From JAWKIW01 sp046331175 (GTDB taxonomy: Bacteria; Actinomycetota; Acidimicrobiia; Acidimicrobiales; Acidimicrobilacustridaceae): DNA of 64,000 nt. Below the pieces are notes generated by a model. It was not told where the DNA came from and made no database searches. It saw only the letters and a program-made list of their open reading frames with translations. Location: assembly GCA_046331175.1 (NCBI GenBank), contig JAXLRI010000005.1, positions 124,001-188,000 of the forward strand, read 5' to 3'. The first letter of the stretch is position 1. Each line of letters opens with the position of its first letter. The position numbers were made by a program, and so were the translations under genes. Positions 33,515 to 42,549 of the stretch are shown in pieces.

Positions 33515-35281
33515 TCAGCGGCGGGCGAGGTGGGCGCGCCAGCCGCCGGCGTCGGTGATGTCGCGGGCGCCGGCGAGGCCGTCGGGGAGGGCGAGGAAGC
33601 CGGCGGCCCACGTGCCGTCGGCCAGCTCGACCCGGCCGATGGCGAGCGGCAGCGGCACGCCGTCGACGAAGGTGCCGAAGCCGGCGGCGGGCAGGCGCCA
33701 CACCTCCACCTCGATGGCGGCACCGCCCTGCTCGTCGCGCACGAGGCCGGGCTTGGCCGGCTGCGTGGGCAGGGCGAAGAGGCGGTAGCGAGGAGCGGTG
33801 GTGGTGGCGGCGACGAGGCGTCCGCCGCGCTCCACGAGCTGGCCGTTGAGGGGCTGGCCGCTCAGGTGCAGGCCGACCACCACGACGGGCAGGTCGTCGG
33901 GGGTGGGCAGGATCGGCGGGGGCGGGGCCTCGCCCATGGCGGCGGCGGCCAGGGCGGCGATGGTGTCGTCGGTGAAGGCGGCGCCGTAGAGCATCACGCC
34001 GGTGCACGCCCCCGACGGCGTGCGGGGCCCGGGCAGGGCGGCGGCGCAGCGGTCGAGCAGGTTGCAGCCGTTGGTGAAGCGCCCGAGCGCCCGGTTGACG
34101 CCGATGGGGTCGGCGGCGACCTCGGCCAGTGTCGGGTGACCCGGGGTGGTGGGCAGCACGACGGCGTCGAGGTCGTCGTAGCGGTCGCGCGCCTCGCGGC
34201 GCAGGTCGAGCAGGTGCTGCCAGGCGGCCGCGTAGCGGTGGGCCGGCACGTCGCGTGCCGCGCCGACGACGGCGGCGACCGTGGGGTCGACCTGGTCGGG
34301 GTGGGCGTCGAGGAAGGCGCCCACCGACGCGTACCGCTCGGCGAGCAGCGCGTCGCCGTAGAGCAGCCCGCCGGCCTCCTCGATGAGGCCCACGTCGACG
34401 GTGACGACGTCAGCCAGGGGCCCGAGCCGCGCGGCGACGGCGGAGACGTGGTCGGCGAAGGCCGCGGTCGCCTCGGACTCCATGCCCAGGGCCGCCGGGT
34501 CCGGGACGCCGAGGCGCCACGGGCGCTCGGGTCGGCCCGGGCGGGGTCCCGGCGGCGGTGGCGGGACCAGTCGGCTGCTGGGGTCGCTCGGGTCGGGGCC
34601 GGCCATGGCCCCGATGGCGGCGGCGGCCACTCCCACCGACCGGGCGAACATCGACACCGTGTCGAACGACGGTGACGCCGGCACCACGCCGGTCTTGGGC
34701 ACCAGCCCGTAGGTGGGCTTCAGGCCGATGACCTCGTTGAAGGCGGCCGGGACGCGACCCGAACCGGCGGTGTCGGTGCCGAGGGCGACGTCGACCAGAC
34801 CCAGCGCCACGGCCACGGCCGAACCCGAGCTGGAGCCGCCTCCCACGCGATCGGGGGCCACCACGCTGGCCACCGGACCGAAGTCGGGGGAGCGGGTGCC
34901 CACCAGGCCGGTGGCGAACTGGTCGAGGTTGGTCTTGCCGACCACCACGGCGCCAGCGGCCCGCAGACGTGCGACGGCCGGGGCGTCCTCGTCGACAAGG
35001 CCGTCGGCGTAGGCGGCGCAGGCGGCGGTGGTGGGGTGGCCGGCGACGTCGATGTTGTCCTTGACGCCCACGGTCATCCCGGCCAGCGGGAGGTGCTCGC
35101 CGGAGGCCAGGCGGGCGTCGATCTCGTCGGCCGCGGCCCGCACCTCGTCGGCGGGCAGCCGCAAGGTCCACGCTTCGCCGTGGTCGTCGGCGGCCAGGCG
35201 CGTGAGGGCCTCGTCGGCCGCCTGCCGGGCCGGCCGCGGCGTCCAGCCGTCGGGGGGAAGGGGATCGCTCACCGGGTTCAT
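33515..35281 (-). CDS. atzF: Allophanate hydrolase
   Basis: 588 residues. The N-terminal ~460 residues are an amidase-signature enzyme: GVKDNIDVAGHPTTAAC (Lys), GGGSSSGSAVAVALG (cis-Ser) and LGTDTAGSGRVPAAF (Ser nucleophile). The C-terminal ~115 residues match the AtzF second domain (VVVGLHLSGQPLNGQL, FALPTQPAKPGL). The full enzyme turns allophanate into CO2 and ammonia. Its ATG overlaps the stop of the carboxylase gene by 4 nt; last gene of a four-gene operon. Confidence 0.92.
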   Translation of the reverse strand: MNPVSDPLPPDGWTPRPARQAADEALTRLAADDHGEAWTLRLPADEVRAAADEIDARLASGEHLPLAGMTVGVKDNIDVAGHPTTAACAAYADGLVDEDAPAVARLRAAGAVVVGKTNLDQFATGLVGTRSPDFGPVASVVAPDRVGGGSSSGSAVAVALGLVDVALGTDTAGSGRVPAAFNEVIGLKPTYGLVPKTGVVPASPSFDTVSMFARSVGVAAAAIGAMAGPDPSDPSSRLVPPPPPGPRPGRPERPWRLGVPDPAALGMESEATAAFADHVSAVAARLGPLADVVTVDVGLIEEAGGLLYGDALLAERYASVGAFLDAHPDQVDPTVAAVVGAARDVPAHRYAAAWQHLLDLRREARDRYDDLDAVVLPTTPGHPTLAEVAADPIGVNRALGRFTNGCNLLDRCAAALPGPRTPSGACTGVMLYGAAFTDDTIAALAAAAMGEAPPPPILPTPDDLPVVVVGLHLSGQPLNGQLVERGGRLVAATTTAPRYRLFALPTQPAKPGLVRDEQGGAAIEVEVWRLPAAGFGTFVDGVPLPLAIGRVELADGTWAAGFLALPDGLAGARDITDAGGWRAHLARR

Positions 35282-38200
35282 CCTGGCACCAGGACCACGA
35301 GCGGCGTGCCGGGCTCGACGTGGTGGCCGGGGGCGGCCAGCACCGCGTGCACCACGCCGGCCACCGGCGCGGCCACCACGATCTCGGTCTTCATGGCCTC
35401 CAGCACGACCAGCGGGTCGCCGGCGGCCACCACGCGGCCGGGTTCGGCGTCCACCCGCCACACGCTGGCGGTCAGCGCCGCCTCCACGGCGATGCCTCCC
35501 GGCGGCAGCTCGACGGTGCCGGGAGCTGCCGCCGGCTCGGGTTCGGGGCGTTCGTCGAACTCGCCCGCCGCCGCCCACGCCGCCCGCTCGGTGGCGAAGG
35601 CGCCCTGCTGGCGAGCGCGGAAGGAGGCGATCTCGTCGGCGTGCGGTTCGAGGTCGGCGAGGTGGTCGGCCAGGCGAAAGACGCCCGGCTCGATCTGCAG
35701 GGTGTGCCGGCCGTTGCGCAGGTCGGCGCGCAGGTCGAGCAGCTCGTCGGCCGACACCGGGTGCCAGCGGATGCGGTCGAAGAAGCGCAGCAGCCACGGC
35801 GTGCCCGGCTCGAAGTGCTCCGTGGTGCGGTAGGTGTTCCACACCGGCAGGGTGCGGCCGACGAACTGGTAGCCGCCGGGCCCCTCCATGCCGTAGATGC
35901 ACAGGTAGGCGCCGCCGATGCCCACCGCGTTCTCGGGCGTCCACGTGCGGGCCGGGTTGTACTTGGTGGTGACCAGGCGGTGGCGCGGGTCGAGCGGCGT
36001 GGCCACCGGGGCGCCGAGGTACACGTCGCCCAGGCCGAGCACGAGGTACGAGGCGTCGTAGACGATGCGGCGGACGTCGTCGACGGTGTCGAGGCCGTTG
36101 ACCCGGCGGATGAACTCGATGTTCCACGGGCACCACGGCGCGTCGGGCCGCACGCCGGCCATGTAGCGCTCGATCGCCTCGCGGGTGGCGGGGTCGTCCC
36201 ACGACAGCGGCAGGTGGACCTCGCGCGAGGGGACCTCGAGGTCGTGGGTGGCGGGCAGCTCGGCCTCGGCGGCGGCCAGCGCCTCGGCCAGCTTGGGCAC
36301 CGGCAGCACCTCGGGGTCGACGTGCAGCTGCAGCGACCGGATGCCGGGCGTGAGGTCGATGATCCCGTCGCCGACCTCGGATCGCACCCACTCGGCCAGG
36401 GCGTGGACCCGCATGCGCAGGGCGAAGTCGAGGGCCATCGGGCCGTACTCGACGAGCAGGTGCTCGTCGCCGGCCCGCCGGTAGCAGGCCTCGGGCCGCT
36501 CGTCGTCGCCGTCGAGGCGGGCGAGGACGCCACCCGCGGGGTCGCGCTGGGCGACGAGGGTGGGGCCGGGGGCACGGCGGGCGTCGTCGGCGGCCTCCGG
36601 CGCGATCGGCACGAAGCGCACGGTGTCGCCCGGCCGCAGCTGGCCCAGCTTCCACCGCTCACCGGCCACCACCGTGGCCGGGCACACGAAGCCGCCCAGG
36701 CTCGGCCCGTCGGGGCCGAGCAGGATCGGCATGTCGCCGGTGAAGTCGACGGCCCCGACGGCGTAGGCCGTGTCGTGGATGTTGGACGGGTGCAGGCCGG
36801 CGTCGCCGCCGTCGGCCCGGGCCCACGTCGGCTTGGGGCCGACGAGCCGGACGCCGGTGCGGCTGGAGTTGTGGTGGACCAGCCACTCGGCGGCGTAGAA
36901 GGCGTCGATGTCGTCGTCGGTGAAGAACTCGGGCGCCGCGTGCGGTCCCTCCAGCACCCCGATCTGCCAGGCCGACGTGAGCACGGGCCGGTCGGCGTCG
37001 GTGATCGCCCGCGGCGGGCGGAGCTCGTCGTCGGACGACGTCGCCGCACCGAGGTGCAGGACGTCGCCGGCCCGCAACGCTCGGCCGGCGTGTCCGCCGA
37101 AGCCGCCGAGCGTGAAGGTCGAGGCGCTGTCGAGGTAGCGGGGCACGTCGATCCCACCCCGGACCGCCAGGTACGAGCGCAGCCCGGGGCCGGGGGCCGT
37201 GCCGACCTCGACCGTGGCCCCGGCGGGCACCTCGATCGGCTCCCACATCGGAACCGGCGTGCCGTCGACGAGCACCTCGGTGGGCGCCCCGGTCACGGTG
37301 ATCGTCGCGGCGCTGGCGAAGGCGAGCGTGGGGCCGTCGAGGGTGATCTCCAGGCCGGGCGCCTCCTCGGGGTTGCCGACGGCCCGGTTGGCCAACCGCA
37401 GCGAGCGATCGTCCATCGGGCCGCTCGGGGGCACGCCGACGTCCCAGTGGCCCAGCCGCCCGGGCAGGTCCTGCACGGTGGTCATGGCCCCGCCCCGCAG
37501 CACCTCGACGGTGGCCGACGGCGGCGTGAAGCGGTCGATGGTGCCGGTGTCGTAGGTGCCCTCGACGACGGCGGGCTGGTCGAGCAGCGCGGCGACGTAG
37601 GCGGCGTTCGTCTCGATCCCCGACAGCCGGGTGGCGTGCAGGGCATCGACCATGGCCCGTCGGGCGGCGTCGCGGTCCGGGGCGTGGGTGATCACCTTGG
37701 CGAGCAGCGGGTCGTAGTGGGCGCTCACCTCGGTGCCGGCCTCGACCCAGGTGTCGACGCGCGGGCCCGGTGCGAAGGCCGCCTCGGTCAGCACGCCGGC
37801 CCCCGGCCGGTGGCCTCGGTGGGGATCCTCGGCGTAGACGCGCACCTCGATGGCGTGACCGGTGGAGCGTGGCGCCGGCTCGTCGAACATGGAGGCGTCG
37901 CCGCCCGCCAGGCGGACCATCCACTCCACGAGGTCCACGCCGTGCACGGCCTCGGTGACCGGGTGCTCCACCTGCAGGCGGGTGTTCACCTCGAGGAACG
38001 CCACCTCGTCTCGCTCGACGTCGTGGACGAACTCGACGGTGCCGGCCGAGCGGTAGCCGACGGACGTGCCGAGGTCGGTGGCGGTGGCCAGCAGCTGGTC
38101 GAGCACCGCCGGCGCCAGCCCCGGGGGCGGCGTCTCCTCCACGACCTTCTGGTTGCGGCGCTGCAACGAGCAGTCGCGGGCGCCGAGGGCCAGGACGCGG

Positions 38201-38853
38201 CCGGCGCCGTCGCCGAACAGCTGGACCTCTACGTGGCGGGCCCGGGTGACCAGCCGTTCGAGGAACAGCCCCGGGGTGGCGAACGACGCCGCCGCCAGCC
38301 GCTCGACCTGCTCGTAGCCGGCCCGCACGGCGGCGGCGTCGGCGCAGCGGACCATGCCGATGCCCCCGCCGCCGCCCGTGCTCTTGAGCATGACCGGGTA
38401 CCCGATGGCATCGGCGGCGGTCACCGCGTCGTCGATCCCGTCCAGCAGGCCCGAGCCGGCCAGCAGCGGCACGCCGGCCGCCGCGGCCGCGTCGCGGGCG
38501 GTGTGCTTGACCCCGAAGAGCCGGAGCTGGTGGGGGGTGGGGCCGATGAAGGCCATCCCGGCGGCCTCCACCGCGGCGGCGAACTCGGCGTGCTCGCTGA
38601 GGAAGCCGTAGCCGGGGTGGACGCCGGTCGCCCCGGTGGCCTCGGCGGCGGCCAGCACCCGCTCGGCGTCGAGGTAGCTCTCGCGAGCGGGCGCCGGGCC
38701 GAGCCGGACCGCCTCGTCGGCGTCGAGCACGTGGCGAGCCCCCCGGTCGGCGTCGGAGTACACGGCGATCGAGCGCACGCCCATCCGGCGCAGGGTGGCG
38801 ATGATGCGACAGGCGATCTCGCCGCGGTTGGCGACGAGGACGGACTCGAGCAT
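35278..38853 (-). CDS. Biotin-dependent urea/guanidine carboxylase
   Basis: 1191 residues, all four domains. Biotin carboxylase (1-450): MLESVLVANRGEIACRIIAT, KSTGGGGGIGMVR, EVNTRLQVEHPVTE. Carboxyltransferase half with KipA/AHS2 character (about 470-780): GAMTTVQDLPGRLGHWDVGV. KipI/AHS1 half (about 800-1060): NPARTWTPENAVGIGGAYL. Biotin carrier (C-terminal 80): VVLEAMKTEIVVAAP with the biotinyl Lys. Classic annotation is urea carboxylase (urea to allophanate). With two DUF1989 partners it may instead be a guanidine carboxylase. The residue aligned with Asn1330 of yeast urea carboxylase would decide. Confidence 0.93.
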   Translation of the reverse strand: MLESVLVANRGEIACRIIATLRRMGVRSIAVYSDADRGARHVLDADEAVRLGPAPARESYLDAERVLAAAEATGATGVHPGYGFLSEHAEFAAAVEAAGMAFIGPTPHQLRLFGVKHTARDAAAAAGVPLLAGSGLLDGIDDAVTAADAIGYPVMLKSTGGGGGIGMVRCADAAAVRAGYEQVERLAAASFATPGLFLERLVTRARHVEVQLFGDGAGRVLALGARDCSLQRRNQKVVEETPPPGLAPAVLDQLLATATDLGTSVGYRSAGTVEFVHDVERDEVAFLEVNTRLQVEHPVTEAVHGVDLVEWMVRLAGGDASMFDEPAPRSTGHAIEVRVYAEDPHRGHRPGAGVLTEAAFAPGPRVDTWVEAGTEVSAHYDPLLAKVITHAPDRDAARRAMVDALHATRLSGIETNAAYVAALLDQPAVVEGTYDTGTIDRFTPPSATVEVLRGGAMTTVQDLPGRLGHWDVGVPPSGPMDDRSLRLANRAVGNPEEAPGLEITLDGPTLAFASAATITVTGAPTEVLVDGTPVPMWEPIEVPAGATVEVGTAPGPGLRSYLAVRGGIDVPRYLDSASTFTLGGFGGHAGRALRAGDVLHLGAATSSDDELRPPRAITDADRPVLTSAWQIGVLEGPHAAPEFFTDDDIDAFYAAEWLVHHNSSRTGVRLVGPKPTWARADGGDAGLHPSNIHDTAYAVGAVDFTGDMPILLGPDGPSLGGFVCPATVVAGERWKLGQLRPGDTVRFVPIAPEAADDARRAPGPTLVAQRDPAGGVLARLDGDDERPEACYRRAGDEHLLVEYGPMALDFALRMRVHALAEWVRSEVGDGIIDLTPGIRSLQLHVDPEVLPVPKLAEALAAAEAELPATHDLEVPSREVHLPLSWDDPATREAIERYMAGVRPDAPWCPWNIEFIRRVNGLDTVDDVRRIVYDASYLVLGLGDVYLGAPVATPLDPRHRLVTTKYNPARTWTPENAVGIGGAYLCIYGMEGPGGYQFVGRTLPVWNTYRTTEHFEPGTPWLLRFFDRIRWHPVSADELLDLRADLRNGRHTLQIEPGVFRLADHLADLEPHADEIASFRARQQGAFATERAAWAAAGEFDERPEPEPAAAPGTVELPPGGIAVEAALTASVWRVDAEPGRVVAAGDPLVVLEAMKTEIVVAAPVAGVVHAVLAAPGHHVEPGTPLVVLVPG

Positions 38854-39512
38854 CAGGCGGCGGGCCTCGTGACGATCATGCGCACCGGGGTCGGGTCGAA
38901 GCCGTTGCAGGGGTTGTTGACCTGCGGGCAGTTGGACACGAGCACGATCAGGTCGACCTCGGCCCGGATGTCGACGGTGAGGCCCGGGGCCGAGATCCCG
39001 TCGACGATCCCGAGCGAGCCGTCGGGGTCGACCGGCACGTTCATGTACCAGTTGATGTTGCTGACCAGGTCGCGCTTGGTGAGGCCCCACCGCGAGCCCT
39101 CGGCCAGGAAGTTCTCGACGCACGCGTGCTGGTGGACGGTGTGGTGCCCGTAGCGCAGCGAGTTGGACTCCTTCGAGCACGCCCCGCCGATGGTGTCGTG
39201 GCGCTCGCACGTGGTGGCCACCACCGTGGCGATCGGGTTCCCCTCGTTCGACTGCAGCACCGTGCCGGCCGTCAGGAAGATGCTCCCCTGGGCGGTGATG
39301 GTCTCGGGGGCGCTGTAGCGCTCGGCGGTGTCGTCGGCGCAGTAGAAGAGGCAGTCGACGGCCTGGTTGCCCTCGAGGTCGACGATCTGCAGGGTGTCAC
39401 CGGCCCGCAGCAGGTGGCTCCACGGCGCCCGGGCTGGCACGACCGCGTCGACGACCACCTCGTCGCCGTCGGCCGCGGCGGTGGGTCCGGCCGTGATCTC
39501 GGTGGCGCTCAT
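38853..39512 (-). CDS. DUF1989 urea-carboxylase-associated protein (carboxyguanidine deiminase subunit candidate)
   Basis: 219 residues. DUF1989 markers are LQIVDLEGNQAVDCLFYCAD, CERHDTIGGACSKESNSLRY and SNINWYMNVPVDPDGSLGIV with DGISAPG. Some proteins long labelled urea-carboxylase-associated have been shown to form a heteromeric carboxyguanidine deiminase that releases ammonia and allophanate. Here the TGA shares one base with the carboxylase ATG and its own ATG overlaps the upstream paralogue by 4 nt, implying a stoichiometric complex. Confidence 0.88.
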   Translation of the reverse strand: MSATEITAGPTAAADGDEVVVDAVVPARAPWSHLLRAGDTLQIVDLEGNQAVDCLFYCADDTAERYSAPETITAQGSIFLTAGTVLQSNEGNPIATVVATTCERHDTIGGACSKESNSLRYGHHTVHQHACVENFLAEGSRWGLTKRDLVSNINWYMNVPVDPDGSLGIVDGISAPGLTVDIRAEVDLIVLVSNCPQVNNPCNGFDPTPVRMIVTRPAA

Positions 39513-40375
39513 CCGATGCCCCGGGCGGCCAGCTGGTCGGCGGTGTTGAGGAAGGCGCGCTCGACCTCGGGCGTGGAGGTCCACAGCGGGTCGTCGGGCC
39601 CGGTGGGCCGGTCCGCCCACGCTGTGATGCGAAGGTTCGTCACCGTGTACTCGGGCCGAGGGTCGAGCACGTGGGGGACGTTGGCGATCGAGACGACGAG
39701 TGGCACCTCGGCGCGCAGCACCACGGCGGCCCCCGGACCCGCGGGCTCACGCCACGTGAAGGTCCCGTTCGGCTCGACCAGCGCCCCCTTGAACAGCGAC
39801 ACGGTGGGCGGCAGGTCTCGCCGCTCGAGGCCGTGCTTGGCGAGCGCGAGCACCAGCAGCTCGCGGGCGCTGGGGGAGGGGCCCTGCGGGCTGCCGTCGC
39901 CGTAGCGGGCCTCGTTGCGCCGACGGGTCGAGGACCCGCTCAGGGCGTCGTGGACGCCCGACGAGTCCGACACGACCGAGGCGAGCACCCGCCCCTGGTC
40001 CGAGAGGAGCACGGCACCGGCGGTGAGGTAGGCCTGCCACTGGACCTTGACCGTGTCGGCCACGTTGAGCCGCTCCCACGGGTCGAGGGCGTGGTGCAGG
40101 ACGAGGTTGGCGCAGGCGTCCCCGTCGAGGTCGACCAGGCGCACGCACGTGCCCCGGGCCAACGCCTTGTGGGCGTAGCCGCCGCCGGCCACCGTCTCCT
40201 CCCACACCACGTCGGTGGGATCGACGCCCGGCGGCGGATCGGCCAGGCGCGACGCCGGAAGCAGCGGCATCGTCGCCACGGTCGTGCCGGCCATGGCCCG
40301 GGCGTGGTCCCGGGCGCCGGCGGTGGTCGCGGTCGAGGCGTCGGTCGCAGGGGGGTGGGCGGTGGGCGTGGCCAC
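39509..40375 (-). CDS. DUF1989 urea-carboxylase-associated protein, second subunit
   Basis: 288 residues, first gene of the operon. After a ~35-residue Ala/Thr leader the DUF1989 core shows GTCVRLVDLDGDACANLVLH, VLASVVSDSSGVHDALSGSS and LPPTVSLFKGALVEPNG. It is a distant paralogue of the next gene. The GTG at 40375 is fixed by GGAGGA 5 nt upstream, and a perfect TTTCGA-N7-TCGAAA site lies 33 nt before it. Probably the partner subunit of a carboxyguanidine deiminase. Confidence 0.85.
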   Translation of the reverse strand: MATPTAHPPATDASTATTAGARDHARAMAGTTVATMPLLPASRLADPPPGVDPTDVVWEETVAGGGYAHKALARGTCVRLVDLDGDACANLVLHHALDPWERLNVADTVKVQWQAYLTAGAVLLSDQGRVLASVVSDSSGVHDALSGSSTRRRNEARYGDGSPQGPSPSARELLVLALAKHGLERRDLPPTVSLFKGALVEPNGTFTWREPAGPGAAVVLRAEVPLVVSIANVPHVLDPRPEYTVTNLRITAWADRPTGPDDPLWTSTPEVERAFLNTADQLAARGIG

Positions 40376-40407
40376 GGTTCCTCCGTGCCCGGCGGCCCGG
40401 CCGGGAC

Positions 40408-40426
40408 TTTCGATAGTGCTTCGAAA
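40408..40426. promoter_or_regulatory. Palindromic operator, site A
   Basis: TTTCGA-TAGTGCT-TCGAAA, a 6-bp inverted repeat with a 7-nt spacer, between the divergent carboxylase operon and the TetR gene. It overlaps a minus-strand CACTAT that could be the operon's -10, as expected for a repressor site. Confidence 0.65.
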
Positions 40427-40552
40427 CATCGGACCGGCCCAGCATGCAGGCGGGGCGGGCCGGGGGTCAACGGACCGGGCCCCGAGTACACGCGCTGTTC
40501 ACACGGAGGTGACGGCCCCGTCGCAGCGGTCGGTCAGCCTCGGGTCATCCAC

Positions 40553-40558
40553 TACCGT
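40553..40558 (+). promoter_or_regulatory. -10 box of the TetR gene
   Basis: TACCGT, 8 nt before the ATG at 40567. Confidence 0.45.
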
Positions 40559-40566
40559 CGAACGAG

Positions 40567-41346
40567 ATGAGCGAGCTCGCGGCGCGACCGCTGCCCACCG
40601 GAGCGAGGGGCGCGGCCGGATCGTCCGATCCGCCCGAGGAGGCGGCCCCGGCCGTCGGCCGGCCGCGGGCGAACCCCCGCACCGCCGACGGCCCGGTGCG
40701 CGACGAGATCGTGGCCGCCGCCGCCCGCCTGTTCGCCGAGCAGGGGTTCGCCGCCACGACCATGGCCCAGATCGCCGCCGCGGCCGGGCTGCGCCAGTCG
40801 TCGCTCTACTACTACTTCCGCCGCAAGGAGCTCATCCTCCAGGCCACCTTCACGGTCAACCGGGCCCCGCTCGACTTCTTGAAGCGCATCCGCCGCGAGC
40901 CGGGCACCGCCGCCCTGCGCCTCTACCGGCTGCTCCGGTTCGATGTCGTGCAGCTGTGCCTCGCTCCCTGCGACGTGAACGAGGTGTACCGGATCTCACT
41001 GGTCCAGCCCGAGCTGTTCACCGAGTTCTGGGCCGATCGGGCCGAGCTGCACCGCCGCACCGAGGCGCTCATCCGGGCCGGGGTGAAGGAGGCGACGCTG
41101 GCGCCCACCGACGCGAGGCTCACCGCGCTCACCCTGCTGTCGGCCAACGAGGGCCACCAGAACTGGTGGCGCCAGAGGGGCGAGCTGCGCCTCGACGGCC
41201 TGGCGCCGGGGCGCGAGCCCAGGTACTCGCCCGCCGAGCTCGGCACCTTCGTGGCGCGATCGGCCCTGCGCTCGCTGCTGGCCCAGCCCTCCGGCCTCGG
41301 CCGCCTCTCCCGCCAGGCCGACGCCTTCGACGACCTGCCGTCCTGA
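40567..41346 (+). CDS. TetR/AcrR regulator of the nitrogen island (inferred)
   Basis: 259 residues. A ~40-residue Ala/Pro-rich leader precedes a TetR helix-turn-helix (RLFAEQGFAATTMAQIAAAA, LRQSSLYYYFRRKELIL). The ligand domain includes QLCLAPCDVNEVYRISLVQP and NEGHQNWWRQRG. Divergent from the DUF1989/carboxylase operon and just upstream of the Rieske gene; both flanks carry the TTTCGA-type palindrome. It is therefore the best candidate for the protein reading that site. Ligand unknown. Confidence 0.9.
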   Translation: MSELAARPLPTGARGAAGSSDPPEEAAPAVGRPRANPRTADGPVRDEIVAAAARLFAEQGFAATTMAQIAAAAGLRQSSLYYYFRRKELILQATFTVNRAPLDFLKRIRREPGTAALRLYRLLRFDVVQLCLAPCDVNEVYRISLVQPELFTEFWADRAELHRRTEALIRAGVKEATLAPTDARLTALTLLSANEGHQNWWRQRGELRLDGLAPGREPRYSPAELGTFVARSALRSLLAQPSGLGRLSRQADAFDDLPS

Positions 41347-41369
41347 CCCACCGGGACCGGTCTCGCCCA

Positions 41370-41388
41370 CCGGCGGCGCCCCCGCCGG
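41370..41388 (+). terminator. Hairpin after the TetR gene
   Basis: CCGGCGG-CGCCC-CCGCCGG, a perfect 7-bp stem starting 23 nt past the TetR stop, before the Rieske promoter. Confidence 0.4.
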
Positions 41389-41459
41389 CAACAGGAACGG
41401 GTCAGCGGGACTTCGCAGAGCCGAAACGCAGCGGCCCTCGCCGGTTCACGGGGGAGCCG

Positions 41460-41481
41460 TAGTTTCGATGAGGTATGGAAA
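41460..41481 (+). promoter_or_regulatory. -10 box and variant palindrome at the Rieske gene start (site C)
   Basis: TAGTTT (41460-41465) is a plausible -10, 9 nt before the ATG. TTTCGA-TGAGGTA-TGGAAA (41463-41481) matches the island palindrome with one mismatch and covers both the -10 end and the start codon. Confidence 0.45.
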
Positions 41482-42539
41482 CCCGTCACCTGCTGCCCCC
41501 CGAGGCCTACTGGACCGACGACTGGTTCGAGCGCGAGCAGCGTGTGCTGTTCAGCCGCACCTGGCACCTGGCCGCGTCGGTGGACGAGCTGCCCGAGCCG
41601 GGCTCGTTCGTGACCTACACCGCCGGGCTCGACCCGCTGGTCGTCGTGCGCGACCTCGACGGCGAGCTGCGCGCCTTCCACAACTTCTGCCCCCACCGAG
41701 GCATGCAGATGGTGGCCGGCTGCGGTCAGAGCCGCAGCGGCTTGGTCTGCCCGTACCACCTCTGGAGCTTCGGGCTCGACGGCGCCCTGCGGAAGGTGCC
41801 CCAGGGCGAGACCCAGTTCCCCGACCTCGACCACAGCCACTGGGGCCTGCGCCCCGCGTCGGTCGGGGTGTGGCAGGGCCTGGTGTTCGTGCACCCCGAC
41901 CCCGACGCCGGACCGGTCGAGGACTGGCTCGGCGACCTCCCGGACAACATCGGCAGCTACCGGCCCGGAGACCTCGTGGAGGTGGCCCGCTACGAGTTCG
42001 ATATGCACGCCAACTGGAAGCTGTTCGTCGAGAACCACGTCGACGTGCTGCACCTCTGGTACCTGCACTCGCGCACGCTGAGCGACTACGACCACGAGCA
42101 GTTCGAGTGGAAGCAGCTGGGCGCCAACTGGGTGAGCTACGAGCCGATCAAGCGGGCCGATCGCTCGCACCGACCCGACGCCGTGAAGCGGGCGCTGCCC
42201 GGCCTGGACGCGCACGACCTGCAGGGCATCGGCGCCCACGCCGCCTTCCCCAACGTGCTCATGGCGACCGAGTCGGGCTACTTCATCACCTACGCCTGCC
42301 GGCCCGTCGCCCCCGACCGGAGCGTGGTCGACCTGCGCATCCGGTCCACCCCCGATGCCGACGCCGAGGGCCTGTTGGCAGCGGCCAAGGGCTTCATCGT
42401 CGAGGACATCGAGGCGTGCGAGGGCGTGCAGGCGGTGGTGCGCTCCACCCACTTCGCCATCGGTCCCCTCGCCGTCGACCACGAGAAGCCGATCACCTTC
42501 TTCCACCAGCACCTGCTCGCCGCCCTCGGGTCGGACTGA
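41475..42539 (+). CDS. Rieske-type ring-hydroxylating/demethylating oxygenase, alpha subunit
   Basis: 354 residues. The Rieske [2Fe-2S] ligands are in FCPHRGMQMV and LVCPYHLWSF. The mononuclear iron motif is NWKLFVENHVDVLHLWYLHS, with a late EDIEACEGVQ acidic residue. The short C-terminal domain and RTWHLAASVDELPEPGSFV start are typical of oxygenases of the choline/carnitine/betaine-demethylase kind as well as aromatic ones. No reductase or ferredoxin is encoded nearby. Setting suggests attack on an amine or N-methyl compound; this is inference. Confidence 0.88.
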   Translation: METRHLLPPEAYWTDDWFEREQRVLFSRTWHLAASVDELPEPGSFVTYTAGLDPLVVVRDLDGELRAFHNFCPHRGMQMVAGCGQSRSGLVCPYHLWSFGLDGALRKVPQGETQFPDLDHSHWGLRPASVGVWQGLVFVHPDPDAGPVEDWLGDLPDNIGSYRPGDLVEVARYEFDMHANWKLFVENHVDVLHLWYLHSRTLSDYDHEQFEWKQLGANWVSYEPIKRADRSHRPDAVKRALPGLDAHDLQGIGAHAAFPNVLMATESGYFITYACRPVAPDRSVVDLRIRSTPDADAEGLLAAAKGFIVEDIEACEGVQAVVRSTHFAIGPLAVDHEKPITFFHQHLLAALGSD

Positions 42540-42549
42540 GGCCTGCCCG

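Noticed and set aside
35320..39153. 1277-codon open frame on the plus strand antisense to the carboxylase gene
   Set aside because: Arises from GC-biased third positions; product is Gly/Val/Arg/His-rich without any motif, while the minus strand encodes a recognisable four-domain enzyme.
40376..40566. Guanidine (ykkC-type) riboswitch upstream of the carboxylase operon
   Set aside because: Both strands were read for the conserved ACG-containing paired core and nothing matched; the leader after the proposed start is only about 30 nt.
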